Positions 17,840-26,445 of a stretch of DNA of 64,000 bases are shown here, one piece after another. Location: NCBI GenBank assembly GCA_947502355.1, contig CANMZP010000001.1:62001-126000 (forward strand), given 5' to 3'. The notes beneath the pieces were generated by a model that ran no database searches, was not told where the DNA came from, and saw nothing but the letters and a program-made list of their open reading frames with translations. Every line of letters begins with the position of its first letter. The stretch's first letter is position 1. The position numbers and the translations under genes are program-made. The DNA is from an uncultured Thalassotalea sp. (lineage in GTDB: Bacteria > Pseudomonadota > Gammaproteobacteria > Enterobacterales > Alteromonadaceae).

Positions 17840-18304
17840 ATGCAATGTCCTTGTGGAACCAACCTCACCTTTAAAAAGTGCTGCCAACCTTTTATTAATG
17901 GCACACAAAAGCCCAACACAGCAGAGCAACTTATGCGCTCTCGCTTTAGTGCTTATGCAACAAAGCATAGTGCTTATATTGCCCAAACTTATGCCAAACA
18001 AGAACAAAGCGCTCACCTTGAAAGTGAAATTAATGAATGGGCCAAACAAACCTGCTGGGTAAAATTAACGATTGTAGATACAGACTATCAAGACAGTAGT
18101 GAACATTTTGTTGAATTTAAAGCCGAGTATATTCATGACAACGCGCTTTGCGTTTTACATGAGCGTTCAAGGTTTATTCAAGAATCTGGCGATTGGCGAT
18201 ATATCGATGGCGATATAAAAACCCATGACACCATAAAAGAGTTGACTCGAAACTCACCTTGCCCATGTGGCAGTGGGAAAAAATATAAACGCTGCTGCCA
18301 ATAA
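17840..18304 (+). CDS. YchJ-family SEC-C zinc protein
   Basis: This 154-residue protein has a cysteine cluster at each end: CPCGTNLTFKKCC near residue 3 and the SEC-C motif CPCGSGKKYKRCC at the C terminus. Between them is the NTF2-like YchJ domain with LMRSRFSAYATKHSAYI near 31 and FVEFKAEYI near 95. The family binds zinc, but its cellular role is not firmly known. It is a single gene. The MQCPCG start fits the family better than the other-frame ATG at 17832. Confidence 0.93.
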   Translation: MQCPCGTNLTFKKCCQPFINGTQKPNTAEQLMRSRFSAYATKHSAYIAQTYAKQEQSAHLESEINEWAKQTCWVKLTIVDTDYQDSSEHFVEFKAEYIHDNALCVLHERSRFIQESGDWRYIDGDIKTHDTIKELTRNSPCPCGSGKKYKRCCQ

Positions 18305-18315
18305 TGTCTGTTGCT

Positions 18316-18522
18316 TTAGAACAATAAAGATAATGCCATCGACAAAGCAAAAACAATCCACTTTTGATTTTTTGCATCGATAGTTAACCAAGGCAATATG
18401 ACAAGTACGGCCACATAGGGGGCTGTTTTAGGAATAAAAACGCAACTTAAAAGGGAACTGTTGTGCAAATTGCGGGCACTCTTTTTTAGTGTGTAGCACA
18501 TGACTTCAAAACAATTATCCAC
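18316..18522 (-). CDS. Doubtful short open frame with two hydrophobic segments
   Basis: This 68-codon frame ends in about 40 residues that look like two membrane helices (APYVAVLVILPWLTI and WIVFALSMALSLLF), while its first 28 residues look non-coding. It may be the tail of a decayed membrane protein gene or chance. No ribosome site was seen, and it converges on the YchJ-family gene with 11 bases between. Confidence 0.25.
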   Translation of the reverse strand: MDNCFEVMCYTLKKSARNLHNSSLLSCVFIPKTAPYVAVLVILPWLTIDAKNQKWIVFALSMALSLLF

Positions 18523-18523
18523 C

Positions 18524-18591
18524 TCATTGCGTAGGCTGCAATGACGTGCACGGATGCACTAATGCCGAAAGGGTCATGTCTCATGGATGAG
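18524..18591 (+). other. Array of three short hairpins, two with GGA loops
   Basis: A 7-bp hairpin (18524-18530 with 18538-18544) is followed by GTGCA-CGGA-TGCAC (18546-18559) and CTCA-TGGA-TGAG (18580-18591). Both small loops expose GGA in a context close to the CsrA/RsmA RNA consensus ACANGGANGU. It may be an interspersed palindromic repeat, a 3' UTR element or part of a small RNA. No strong promoter was seen. Confidence 0.45.
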
Positions 18592-18686
18592 CGTATTCTT
18601 TGGGTGACGGTGTACTTTTACTTATTATGCGCAGCGTTCAGAGCTTTTTTATATTGTTTACAAACCGTCCCTTTTGCAAACCAAAA

Positions 18687-18715
18687 AGCCCACTCAGTTA
18701 AGAACTGAATGGGCT
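18687..18715 (-). terminator. Terminator of the rstAB-like operon
   Basis: A hairpin with 6-bp outer (18687-18692 with 18710-18715) and 6-bp inner (18694-18699 with 18703-18708) stems and one mismatch is followed on the minus strand by TTTTTGG. It lies 20 bases behind the kinase gene. Confidence 0.85.
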
Positions 18716-18734
18716 ATAAAAATTAGAACGATAG

Positions 18735-20024
18735 TTAAACGGTCAAATGATTAATTGGCCATGTTAAGGTAAATTTGGCACCACCTAACTCACTGTCGCC
18801 AATAACAGCAGAGCCATTATGCCATTGCATTATTTTGTTGACGATGGCTAAGCCAAGGCCAAAACCACCGGTGTCACGGGTGCGACTTTTATCGTGTCTT
18901 GAGAAGGCATCAAAAATAATTTTTTTGAATTCTTCATCAATACCAGGCCCATTATCTTCGACAGACAAATAACAAAACTTTGCATCACTGGTTAGGCTGA
19001 TCTTAACTTCGCCATCACCGTATTTAAAGGCATTCGTGATTAAGTTACTCAGTGCCCGATTAATAAAATGACTGTCATACTCAGCCATAAACGATCCAGA
19101 CGCCACATCGACAGACAGCTTACCGTCAAAGCCAGCAAAACTTTCTGATTGATAACGCACTAACTCGGCTAAATCATTACGACTGATGCTCATGTTTGGC
19201 TGTTCATTTTCAAACGCGGCATAGACCAGTAATTCATTGACTAAAGACTCGAGTTCTTCAACATCGAAGGCTATCTTATTAATGTAATCCTGACGAACTT
19301 CTTCATCTTGTGCTTTTCTTAAAACCTCGAGCGCAAATTTACTGCGCGCTAATGGTGTTCGTAACTCATGAGAAACCGCATTGGTTAGCTCTTTATGTGC
19401 TTCAATCAAACCATTAATTCTGGCCGCCATCATATTAAAGGTATTCATCATGGGACGCACCAATACCGATGTTCCGCCGGTGATTTTAGCGTTAAAGTCA
19501 CCTTGGCCAAATTCTTTAACGGTGTCGTTTAGCTTGTCCAAATCTTTCGATATAGGCCATACCCAAAAGAAGATAACGATACCTAGGGTGATAACAATAA
19601 AAACCCTGACTAGGGCTTCTGTTCGAGGTCTGGTCGGTGAAAGCACCGGGCCAAGAACAAAAACTTTGTCTTGTGAAGCAATAGGATGAAAAAGCGTAAT
19701 GTGATTACTGTCGTAAAATACGGTATTCACGCCATCAGAAATTGAATCCATTTCTGGGATCAATGACTGGATATTTTCTCGGTCAACTAACAGTAAAGGC
19801 AGGTCAAAATATTCTTGCTGCCCTTCAACCCAAGTCTTCCATTGTGAAACAGGAAAACGGCTGATATTCCCTTCAAGGACTTTGAGTAGGGTTTTATAGC
19901 CTGTATAAGATTCTACTTTTTGTTCAACATGCAGGCTCCAGAATTCATCCAAAACCCAACTTAACGCACCAAAACAAGAAATAATTAAAAAATACAGGCT
20001 AAAAAACGAGCGACCTAAATTCAT
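18735..20024 (-). CDS. rstB: Sensor histidine kinase, RstB-like
   Basis: This 429-residue inner-membrane kinase is close in length to E. coli RstB (433). It has a membrane helix at about 7-25, a periplasmic domain to about 138, a second helix at about 139-158, a HAMP domain, and a HisKA domain with H219 in VSHELRTPLARSKF. The ATPase domain has the N box around N327-N331, DNGPGI at 357-362 and GGFGLGLAI at 386-394, so catalysis looks intact. It follows the response regulator after 3 bases. The signal is unknown; in enterobacteria RstB responds downstream of PhoPQ and to acid and iron. Confidence 0.9.
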   Translation of the reverse strand: MNLGRSFFSLYFLIISCFGALSWVLDEFWSLHVEQKVESYTGYKTLLKVLEGNISRFPVSQWKTWVEGQQEYFDLPLLLVDRENIQSLIPEMDSISDGVNTVFYDSNHITLFHPIASQDKVFVLGPVLSPTRPRTEALVRVFIVITLGIVIFFWVWPISKDLDKLNDTVKEFGQGDFNAKITGGTSVLVRPMMNTFNMMAARINGLIEAHKELTNAVSHELRTPLARSKFALEVLRKAQDEEVRQDYINKIAFDVEELESLVNELLVYAAFENEQPNMSISRNDLAELVRYQSESFAGFDGKLSVDVASGSFMAEYDSHFINRALSNLITNAFKYGDGEVKISLTSDAKFCYLSVEDNGPGIDEEFKKIIFDAFSRHDKSRTRDTGGFGLGLAIVNKIMQWHNGSAVIGDSELGGAKFTLTWPINHLTV

Positions 20025-20027
20025 TAT

Positions 20028-20744
20028 CTATTCCCAGGCGTCTGGTACGAATAAATAACCTTGTCCCCATATTGTTTTGATTCTAAATGGTGTTTCATTC
20101 GAATCGAGTAATTTCTTACGTAAACGTGAAATACGCACATCAACACTGCGATCCATACCATCGTATTCACGACCGACAACGGCTTTGTAGATGTAATCAC
20201 GGTTTTGTACTTCACCCGCACGCGTTGCTAATAACCACAACAGGTCAAATTCTTGACTGGTAAGTTCGATGTTTTCACCATCAAGAAGTACTTGGCGAGA
20301 ATTACGGTTGATTTGTAGCTTGCCACAAGTGATTTCGGCTTTTTCGTTACCACCTTTTGGTAACTGACCGCGTCGTAATAAAGCATTAATACGAGCAAGT
20401 AAAACACGTGGCTCTACCGGTTTAGCAACATAATCATCGGCACCAATTTCTAAACCAAGAACTTGGTCGAAATCTGTGCTTTTGGCAGTTAGCATTAAAA
20501 TTGGGTTACTAAATGATGGTCGCAAATCGCGACATACAGTAAATCCATCTTTACCAGGTAACATAACATCTAAAACAATTAAATCCGGAGAGAAATTCTC
20601 CACTGTTTTAGCAACCGTGTCACCACGAAATTCTTGTTTTACGTGGAAACCTTCAGTAACAAGAAATCCTTTTATTAAATCCGATAACTGACGGTCATCT
20701 TCAACCAAAAGAATTTTTTTCAGGCTTGGTTTATTTTCAGGCAT
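20028..20744 (-). CDS. rstA: OmpR-family response regulator, RstA-like
   Basis: This regulator of about 238 residues has a receiver domain with phosphoacceptor D59 in LDVMLPGKDG (numbered from the chosen start) and a C-terminal winged helix. It ends YLFVPDAWE, nearly the end of E. coli RstA (YLFAPHAWE), and shares YDGMDRSVDVRISRLRKKLL. The ATG at 20744 is preferred because GGAG lies 9 bases upstream; that GGAG overlaps an earlier in-frame ATG at 20759. It heads the operon with the kinase gene. An 11-bp-phased direct repeat upstream may be its own binding site. Confidence 0.92.
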   Translation of the reverse strand: MPENKPSLKKILLVEDDRQLSDLIKGFLVTEGFHVKQEFRGDTVAKTVENFSPDLIVLDVMLPGKDGFTVCRDLRPSFSNPILMLTAKSTDFDQVLGLEIGADDYVAKPVEPRVLLARINALLRRGQLPKGGNEKAEITCGKLQINRNSRQVLLDGENIELTSQEFDLLWLLATRAGEVQNRDYIYKAVVGREYDGMDRSVDVRISRLRKKLLDSNETPFRIKTIWGQGYLFVPDAWE

Positions 20745-20759
20745 TGAGTATCGCTCCAT

Positions 20760-21274
20760 TTTTCATTGGTTTTATGTGAACTATCAATAACTTTAATTGC
20801 TTTTTAATAAATAAAAATCAATATTTATTTGATGAATTCAATATAACAAAGTTTTTTGACATATAATAACCTTAATTTCCGGCTTGTTAACATCAATTTA
20901 ACATCAAAAAACCATAAAAATCAGTAGTTTAAGTCGATTTTTTAGCCATTTGACTGGCTCCATTTATAACAAATCGAAACGACACTGTACAATTTAATTA
21001 CAAACTTTTGATATTTTGCTTAAAAATACATCAAAATAAACTTTTGTTATTGGTTACATTTTAGTTAATTGATTTATAAAGGGTTAATTAAATTAGAAAA
21101 AAAATCGCTTTTTTTTGCTTTTTTTTTATCTTGCTTATTTTTTGTGTGAATTAACAACCATATAACATACTCAGCTTGGCTAAATATTATTCACTCTAGA
21201 ATTTCATTTATCCGGGTTAATTTCTTTGATAGCATTACGCGCAAGTTAACAACGTCATATAAGAACCTCACATC
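20760..21274. other. Very AT-rich divergent intergenic region, rstA to xthA
   Basis: These 515 bases hold no gene. They contain long A and T runs, including two T8-9 stretches near 21100, and a TTGACATATAAT string near 20857 in which -35-like and -10-like hexamers abut and so cannot act together. Promoters for both flanking genes must be here. Confidence 0.5.
20887..20907 (-). promoter_or_regulatory. 11-bp-phased direct repeat, candidate RstA site
   Basis: The 10-mer ttaacatcaa occurs at 20887-20896 and 20898-20907, a repeat distance of exactly 11 bp. On the minus strand it reads TTGATGTTAA twice. OmpR/PhoB-family regulators bind such one-turn-spaced direct repeats. It lies about 145-165 bases before the rstA start, fitting autoregulation; binding is inferred. 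Confidence 0.45.
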
Positions 21275-22081
21275 ATGAAAGTTATCTCCTTTAACATAAA
21301 TGGCTTACGCGCCAGATTACACCAACTGCAAGCCATCATAGATAAACACCAGCCAGACATCATTGGTTTACAAGAAATTAAAGTCCACGACGAAGCATTC
21401 CCTCTTGAAGCCGTTGAAGCAATGGGCTACCACGTATATCACCACGGCCAAAAAGCGCATTATGGTGTTGCTATGCTTTGTAAAAAAGAGCCGATAAGCG
21501 TACAAAAAGGCTTCCCTACCGATGATGAAGACATGCAAAAACGCATGATCATGGTTAAAACGATCAATGATGCTGGTGAAGAAGTCACCATTTTAAATGG
21601 CTATTTCCCGCAAGGTGATAATATAAACCATGAAACGAAATTCCCGTATAAAAGACAATTTTATAACGATTTAATGGGGTATTTAAACGATCATCACCAA
21701 GCGGATGAAAACATCATTATTATGGGTGATATTAATATTTCACCAATTGATTTGGATATCGGCATTGGCGAGCCAAACCGTAAACGTTGGTTAAAAACCG
21801 GCAAATGCAGTTTTCAGCCAGAAGAAAGACAATGGTTAAGTCGTCTACTAAACTGGGGGTTTAAAGACACGTTTAGAGAGCTTTATCCAGAAGTAGACGA
21901 TCAGTATTCGTGGTTTGATTACCGCTCACGAGGCTTTGATGATAACCGAGGGTTACGCATTGATGTTGTTTTGGCAACAGCCGCGCTTAATGCGCAATGT
22001 ATTGAATCAGGCATCGATTACGAATTGCGCGGAATAGAAAAACCATCTGATCACGCACCAATTTGGTCAACGTTTAAATAA
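21275..22081 (+). CDS. xthA: Exodeoxyribonuclease III
   Basis: This AP endonuclease and 3'-5' exonuclease acts in base excision repair. The 268-residue protein equals E. coli XthA in length. The motifs of the EEP superfamily are complete: [21 protein letters not shown] near residue 32 (metal glutamate), GYFPQGDN near 108, [15 protein letters not shown] near 149 (active-site aspartate and asparagine), LRIDVVLAT near 227 and PSDHAPIW near 257 (catalytic histidine). rlmA follows at once, probably as an operon. Confidence 0.97.
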   Translation: MKVISFNINGLRARLHQLQAIIDKHQPDIIGLQEIKVHDEAFPLEAVEAMGYHVYHHGQKAHYGVAMLCKKEPISVQKGFPTDDEDMQKRMIMVKTINDAGEEVTILNGYFPQGDNINHETKFPYKRQFYNDLMGYLNDHHQADENIIIMGDINISPIDLDIGIGEPNRKRWLKTGKCSFQPEERQWLSRLLNWGFKDTFRELYPEVDDQYSWFDYRSRGFDDNRGLRIDVVLATAALNAQCIESGIDYELRGIEKPSDHAPIWSTFK

Positions 22082-22093
22082 GTGAATAGTTAC

Positions 22094-22900
22094 ATGAGTG
22101 AACACCTTTATTGCTGTCCGATTTGCGACAATGAATTGCGTCTGGAGTCACGCAGTTTTCGTTGCGGCAACAACCACAGTTTTGACCAAGCCAAAGAAGG
22201 CTATGTCAATTTGTTACCCGTTCAGCATAAACACTCCAAGGACCCCGGTGATAACAAAGACATGGTTAATGCTCGAAGAACGTTTCTTGAGTCAGGCTTT
22301 TACCAACCTTTAAGAGATCATCTTGTCGAGTTATATCAAAAACTTGGCAATCATGGCCCGGTGCTAGATGCCGGCTGTGGTGAAGGCTATTACACCAATG
22401 CTCACAAAACAGCTGATAATCAGGTCTTTGGTGTAGATATTGCTAAAAATGCGGTGCGCATCGCCGCCAAAAAATACAAAGACTGCCATTTTAGTGTCGG
22501 CTCGATTGCCAAACTGCCTTTCTCTGAGCAAAAATTTAGCTGGCTGTATTCCATTTATGCCCCCATTAAAGCTGAAGAGTTTAGTCGAATTTTATCTGAC
22601 CATGGTTATTTGGTAACGGTAACCCCTGGTGAAGATCATCTTTGGCAATTAAAAAGTTTAATTTATCAAACACCAAAAAAACACAATATTGATAAGCAGG
22701 AGCTGAGTGGTTTCACTTTAGTTAAAGAAGAACGCTTAAACTATGAGATGACGTTTGAAAAAACAGAACAAAGTTTAAGCTTATTGGCCATGACGCCCTT
22801 TGCCTTTAAAACCTCTGACGCCCTATTTACCGCGCTAGAGCAAACTCAACCGTTTCATTGTGTCGCAGACTTTATGATCCGTGTATACCAAAAAGCATAA
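22094..22900 (+). CDS. rlmA: 23S rRNA (guanine-N1)-methyltransferase
   Basis: RlmA methylates G745 of 23S rRNA in E. coli. This protein of about 268 residues has the N-terminal zinc module (CCPICDNEL, then FRCGNNHSFDQAKEGYVNLL), the PVQHKHSKDPGDNKDMVNAR stretch typical of the family, the SAM-binding motif LDAGCGEGYYT near residue 90 and IYAPIKAEEF near 155. I prefer ATG 22094; the frame is also open from a GTG at 22082 that abuts the xthA stop. It is in the same orientation as xthA with almost no gap. Confidence 0.94.
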   Translation: MSEHLYCCPICDNELRLESRSFRCGNNHSFDQAKEGYVNLLPVQHKHSKDPGDNKDMVNARRTFLESGFYQPLRDHLVELYQKLGNHGPVLDAGCGEGYYTNAHKTADNQVFGVDIAKNAVRIAAKKYKDCHFSVGSIAKLPFSEQKFSWLYSIYAPIKAEEFSRILSDHGYLVTVTPGEDHLWQLKSLIYQTPKKHNIDKQELSGFTLVKEERLNYEMTFEKTEQSLSLLAMTPFAFKTSDALFTALEQTQPFHCVADFMIRVYQKA

Positions 22901-22956
22901 TGTAAGTTATTTGCCGGGGAGTTTAACACCTCCCTAGCAGCTATTCTAAAAACCCT

Positions 22957-23250
22957 TTATTTGCTATCGTCGCTACAACATTCATCCTGTAGAAAATCAA
23001 TCAAACTGAGCAGGTTTGGGTATTCAACCGTGCAATAGAGGGTTCTACCTTCTCGGCGCTGCTTAATAAGGTTGGCAGAAACCAAAGAAGAAATATGATG
23101 TGATAAGGTCGAACCAGGAATGTCTAAGTCCTCCTGCACATCCCCTACCGCAATGCCTTGTTCGCCAGCCTTAACCAAACGTTTAAAAATCCTCAATCGC
23201 GTTGGGTGCCCTAGCTCTTTAAATGATTTTGCAATTATCTCTATTTCCAT
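22957..23250 (-). CDS. ArsR-family metalloregulator
   Basis: This 97-residue winged-helix repressor starts AKSFKELGHPTRLRIFKRLV and has the recognition helix STLSHHISSLVSANLIKQRREGR, typical of ArsR/SmtB repressors. Cysteines at positions 73, 91 and 92 (an ECC pair near the C terminus) are candidate ligands for As(III) or another thiophilic ion; the usual alpha-3 CVC motif is absent. It is divergent from a permease gene, with two matching inverted repeats in the shared promoter region, so it most likely represses that permease and itself. Confidence 0.92.
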   Translation of the reverse strand: MEIEIIAKSFKELGHPTRLRIFKRLVKAGEQGIAVGDVQEDLDIPGSTLSHHISSLVSANLIKQRREGRTLYCTVEYPNLLSLIDFLQDECCSDDSK

Positions 23251-23274
23251 TTTATTTTCTCTCTCAGACTTTAT

Positions 23275-23343
23275 ATTTCGATATTACTAGAAATAAGTTG
23301 ACATTGAAAGTCCAACCTTTATAATTTCGACAATTCTAGAAAT
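23275..23343 (+). promoter_or_regulatory. Permease promoter with two ArsR-type operators
   Basis: Two 20-bp inverted repeats of the form ATTTCGA-N6-CTAGAAAT lie at 23275-23294 and 23324-23343, 49 bases apart. Between and over them is a perfect sigma-70 promoter: TTGACA at 23298-23303, 16-base spacer, TATAAT at 23320-23325. The second operator overlaps the -10; the first ends 3 bases before the -35 and lies 25-44 bases before the arsR start. The design fits repression in both directions. Confidence 0.88.
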
Positions 23344-23364
23344 ATAGGTGTCATTGGAGATTTT

Positions 23365-24279
23365 ATGGACATCACAAGTTCTATGGTTATCGACACATTA
23401 AATATGTTTGTTTTTTTGAGTGTTGAATTAACCGTATTGTTTTTAGCGATCAGTTATCTGGTAGGTGTATTACAAGAATACATTCCACCAGAAAAAATTC
23501 AAAAGATCTTGAGTGATAAGCATGGTAAAGGTTATTTTATTGCTGGTCTTTTGGGTGCTATCACACCGTTCTGTTCGTGTTCGACCATTCCGTTTTTAAA
23601 AGGCCTACTTAGAGCGAAAGCAGGTTTTGGTACTATGATGGTATTTTTATTTGCCAGCCCGCTGCTTAACCCAATCATTATTGGATTGTTTGCCGTAACC
23701 TTTGGTTTAAAAGTAACCGCGTTTTATTTTGTTGTCGCCATGGGCGTTTCTATTATTGCCGGCTACCTATTAGAAAAGTTTGGTTTTGAGCAATACATAA
23801 AACCAGAAGCGTATCTGGAGCCTAAACCTTCTTGTTGTGGTAGCTCGTGTTCAGCAAAAGCTAAACCGGTTAGCAAATGGATGCGCATATGGCGCAGTAC
23901 CTGGAGTGATTTTAAAACCGTATTACCATACCTTGTAGGTGGTATCGCATTAGGTTCACTTATATACGGCTTTATGCCAACCGAGTTTGTGGCCAGTGTG
24001 GCCGGTGAAGATAACCCGCTTGCCATTCCGATTGCAGCGGTTATAGGTATTCCACTATACATTCGTGCCGAAGCTGTTATTCCCCTAAGCAGTGCGTTGG
24101 CAGCAAAAGGGATGGGCTTAGGCGCAGTAATGGCATTGATCATTGGTAGTGCGGGTGCCAGCTTAACAGAAGTCATTTTATTAAAATCGATTTTCAAGAA
24201 TAAAATGATCATCGCTTTCGTTTCTGTCATTGTTACCATGGCTATCGCAGCAGGCTTTTTATACAGTTTAATATTCTAA
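23365..24279 (+). CDS. ArsP-like (UPF0718/DUF318) permease
   Basis: This 304-residue inner-membrane protein has about eight hydrophobic segments and the paired family motifs: TPFCSCSTIPFLKGLLRAKA near residue 72, FASPLLNPIIIGLF near 94, then IPLYIRAEAVIPLSSALAAKG near 228 and GSAGASLTEVILL. A loop near 152 carries PSCCGSSC, a likely thiophilic metal site. ArsP relatives export trivalent organoarsenicals; other members have unknown cargo. The divergent ArsR-type regulator and its operators support a metalloid or metal efflux role, but the actual substrate is inference. Confidence 0.88.
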   Translation: MDITSSMVIDTLNMFVFLSVELTVLFLAISYLVGVLQEYIPPEKIQKILSDKHGKGYFIAGLLGAITPFCSCSTIPFLKGLLRAKAGFGTMMVFLFASPLLNPIIIGLFAVTFGLKVTAFYFVVAMGVSIIAGYLLEKFGFEQYIKPEAYLEPKPSCCGSSCSAKAKPVSKWMRIWRSTWSDFKTVLPYLVGGIALGSLIYGFMPTEFVASVAGEDNPLAIPIAAVIGIPLYIRAEAVIPLSSALAAKGMGLGAVMALIIGSAGASLTEVILLKSIFKNKMIIAFVSVIVTMAIAAGFLYSLIF

Positions 24280-24299
24280 GCAAAAAGTATTGAGTATAT

Positions 24300-24335
24300 A
24301 AAGCATCAATTTATCAAGGGTTGATGCTTTTTTTC
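24300..24335 (+). terminator. Rho-independent terminator of the permease gene
   Basis: A 10-bp perfect stem (24300-24309 with 24321-24330) is followed by TTTTC. It starts 20 bases behind the stop codon. Confidence 0.88.
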
Positions 24336-24796
24336 AAGTTAAAAAGCGAACAGATTTACGAACTTTTAATCATCGTAACCTCTCCTATGGCCCGTCTTTG
24401 TTAAAATCCTCTTTTGTTTTTCAATTCAACACTTTATTTCGTTTGCCCTTTTAGATGCTTTGTATAAAGCCAGATTTATGTTTGAACAGCATAAGGTTTA
24501 ACCGTATACAACCTAATTTACGGTTAATCACTTACCTTTGTGAACGTTGGTGATAAAGCGCCATTATTTACCGGATAAGCTTTATGTCGATTAGTGCGAC
24601 ATTGATACAATCAATTATTTTTATTTTTCATCCTTGCAATATTTGATTTTTAAACTATAAATAATCCCATATTTACAGGGTTAACTTATATTCTACTGTC
24701 ACGGACGCTCACTCACTGTCGTCCTGCTGTATTAATTAGTCAATATCGTTGTAGTTAATCTTTCCATTAACGGGTGTTAATTTGGAGGGAATCATC
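24336..24796. other. AT-rich intergenic region with small inverted repeats
   Basis: No gene is supported here. An 8-bp inverted repeat (24499-24506 with 24519-24526) and a small TGTCG/CGACA hairpin near 24575-24592 were seen. The promoter of the secreted-protein gene at 24797 should be in the last 150 bases. Confidence 0.45.
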
Positions 24797-26134
24797 ATGT
24801 TTACGCCTATTTGTAAGTTCAACATCAAACAATCTTCTCAATTCAATTCCTTTATTAAACTAATCATTTGTTTGACCTTAAGTCTACTAATAGCTTTAAC
24901 TGCAAATGCAGCTAAAGGAGGGAAAGGTAAACCATCTCCTTCTGAACCACCAACTGACTTTGTTGCAGATATGGCTTTTACTGCACCTTATTCAAAAAAA
25001 GATAAAATCTCACCATTAGCCTTAGGTATGTCTTCTATGTCATTGATAAATAGTTCAAATATTAAAGCTAACTCTAAATCTTTCTCACCTGATGGAAAAT
25101 GGCTCGTTTATCACACCTATGGATATGATGGTGATGGCTCACTCTTACACATGGTAGCCGTTTCCCCTGTAGGTGATTTAACTTTACAAAGGCAGTCTAT
25201 TTTATTTTATACGCCTGATCGTGCGGTAGATAAAACGGATTCTATATTCGCTAACGTTTCTAATCCATTGTGGCTTAATCTATCCGGTAAAAATTATTTA
25301 TTAATTGGTCACAATAGTGATGAAAGAGGTAAACCTCTTTATTTACAGTTTATACCATTAACGCCTATTCAAGATGATGACGGAAACATAACAAGTTGGG
25401 AAGCAGAAATACTTGATAAAGAAGGTCGACCAATAACAAAAGATAATCGATATGATCCATCAGAATGCAATGAAGATCCATTACCTGAAGATTCAACTTG
25501 CTATTTAGTTGAATTTAATAATGACAATTATTACGCAAGTGCAGTCGACTACGGCATTACTAATTCTGGTTATGCGCTATATATAATTGGTATGTATTTT
25601 GATGTTGATCCAAGGCCTGAGATTTTAGATAGATATAAATTGTTTAAAATTCCTATCATTACAAGTACGGAACCCGAATTAGGTCAATTAGAAGATATTA
25701 CAAGTACGGAACCCGAATTAGGTCAATTAGAAGATATTACACCTTCACATACGATTTTGGACGAATTCAAAAATCATAGAGTTATTGCTGTGACTGGTTC
25801 AAAGATCTTAGCCGATGAAGTATATTTTTCATCTTTCTCTCATGAACAAAAAAGTGGCGAGTTGACTTTGACAGCTTCATCTATTTGGAAGGCGAATACT
25901 TATGGTTTTGATGCGGCAAATAATATAACGCCAATAACATTAATTTACGACACGGTAAATGATCCTAGAGATCCCGATTATTTCACAGACTTGGATATAT
26001 CTTGCGATGGTGTTTCTTTATTATTAGAAAGTAATGATGGGAAAATAAAACTATTAGATGTGCCAATTTCATTTCCTTCTGAAGTTCCACCAAGTCTACT
26101 TTTTGAAGGTAGTTACCCAAAATGGAAAAACTGA
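24797..26134 (+). CDS. Secreted protein with PD40-like segments, unknown function
   Basis: This 445-residue protein begins with a signal peptide: a lysine-rich start, hydrophobic core LTLSLLIALT and a likely cleavage after TANA near residue 35. The mature part contains SFSPDGKWLVYHT and ISCDGVSLLLESNDGKIKLL, reminiscent of PD40/TolB-type beta-propeller blades; I cannot name a family. The ATG at 24797 has GGAGG 8 bases upstream; the open frame also runs from a TTG at 24782. Residues near 290-315 are an exact duplication of 13 residues from a 39-bp DNA repeat. It has no same-strand neighbours nearby and looks like an accessory gene. Confidence 0.8.
   Translation: MFTPICKFNIKQSSQFNSFIKLIICLTLSLLIALTANAAKGGKGKPSPSEPPTDFVADMAFTAPYSKKDKISPLALGMSSMSLINSSNIKANSKSFSPDGKWLVYHTYGYDGDGSLLHMVAVSPVGDLTLQRQSILFYTPDRAVDKTDSIFANVSNPLWLNLSGKNYLLIGHNSDERGKPLYLQFIPLTPIQDDDGNITSWEAEILDKEGRPITKDNRYDPSECNEDPLPEDSTCYLVEFNNDNYYASAVDYGITNSGYALYIIGMYFDVDPRPEILDRYKLFKIPIITSTEPELGQLEDITSTEPELGQLEDITPSHTILDEFKNHRVIAVTGSKILADEVYFSSFSHEQKSGELTLTASSIWKANTYGFDAANNITPITLIYDTVNDPRDPDYFTDLDISCDGVSLLLESNDGKIKLLDVPISFPSEVPPSLLFEGSYPKWKN
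25658..25735 (+). repeat. Exact 39-bp tandem duplication inside a gene
   Basis: Two identical 39-bp copies lie at 25658-25696 and 25697-25735. They encode ITSTEPELGQLED twice in frame. Perfect identity suggests a recent event or ongoing copy-number change. Confidence 0.95.
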
Positions 26135-26445
26135 CTCCTTGTCAATAGTAAAAAGTATTAGGGTTTTGACTAACGGCAGATACCAAGATGGTAGTTGTTG
26201 TTAGTGCCGTAAGTGTTAAATTTTAATATATTGTCATTATTAGTGGCATTAACAGAATAAATTCATAACGCGTGACAGAGAGATTATGGCACTGTTGGAG
26301 CGCTCTCAACTTGTAATATTCGACGACTCGATGACGGCCTATTTTTCGCTATCGGTTCTTCTGGCACCCAACGACCTGTCAACCTACTAACCCGCAAATA
26401 ACGGCGATATTACTCCGGCGGCAACAACGACATAAGCATAATAAC
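26135..26445. other. Intergenic region behind the secreted-protein gene
   Basis: I see no convincing gene. A 34-codon frame starts at ATG 26286 with an AGAGAG stretch before it, too short to support. The segment from 26270 on looks less AT-rich than its surroundings and may be a decayed gene or an untranslated RNA tail, since the first good terminator is at 26446. Confidence 0.4.

Noticed and set aside
20857-20870. TTGACATATAAT as an rstA or xthA promoter
   Set aside because: The two hexamers touch with no spacer, so they cannot be a -35/-10 pair together.
24782-24796. TTG start for the secreted-protein gene
   Set aside because: The TTG overlaps the GGAGG ribosome site itself; the ATG at 24797 is correctly spaced and begins the signal peptide.
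26286-26390. 34-codon open frame with a purine-rich leader
   Set aside because: It is too short, has no recognisable domain, and the surrounding sequence gives no further support.
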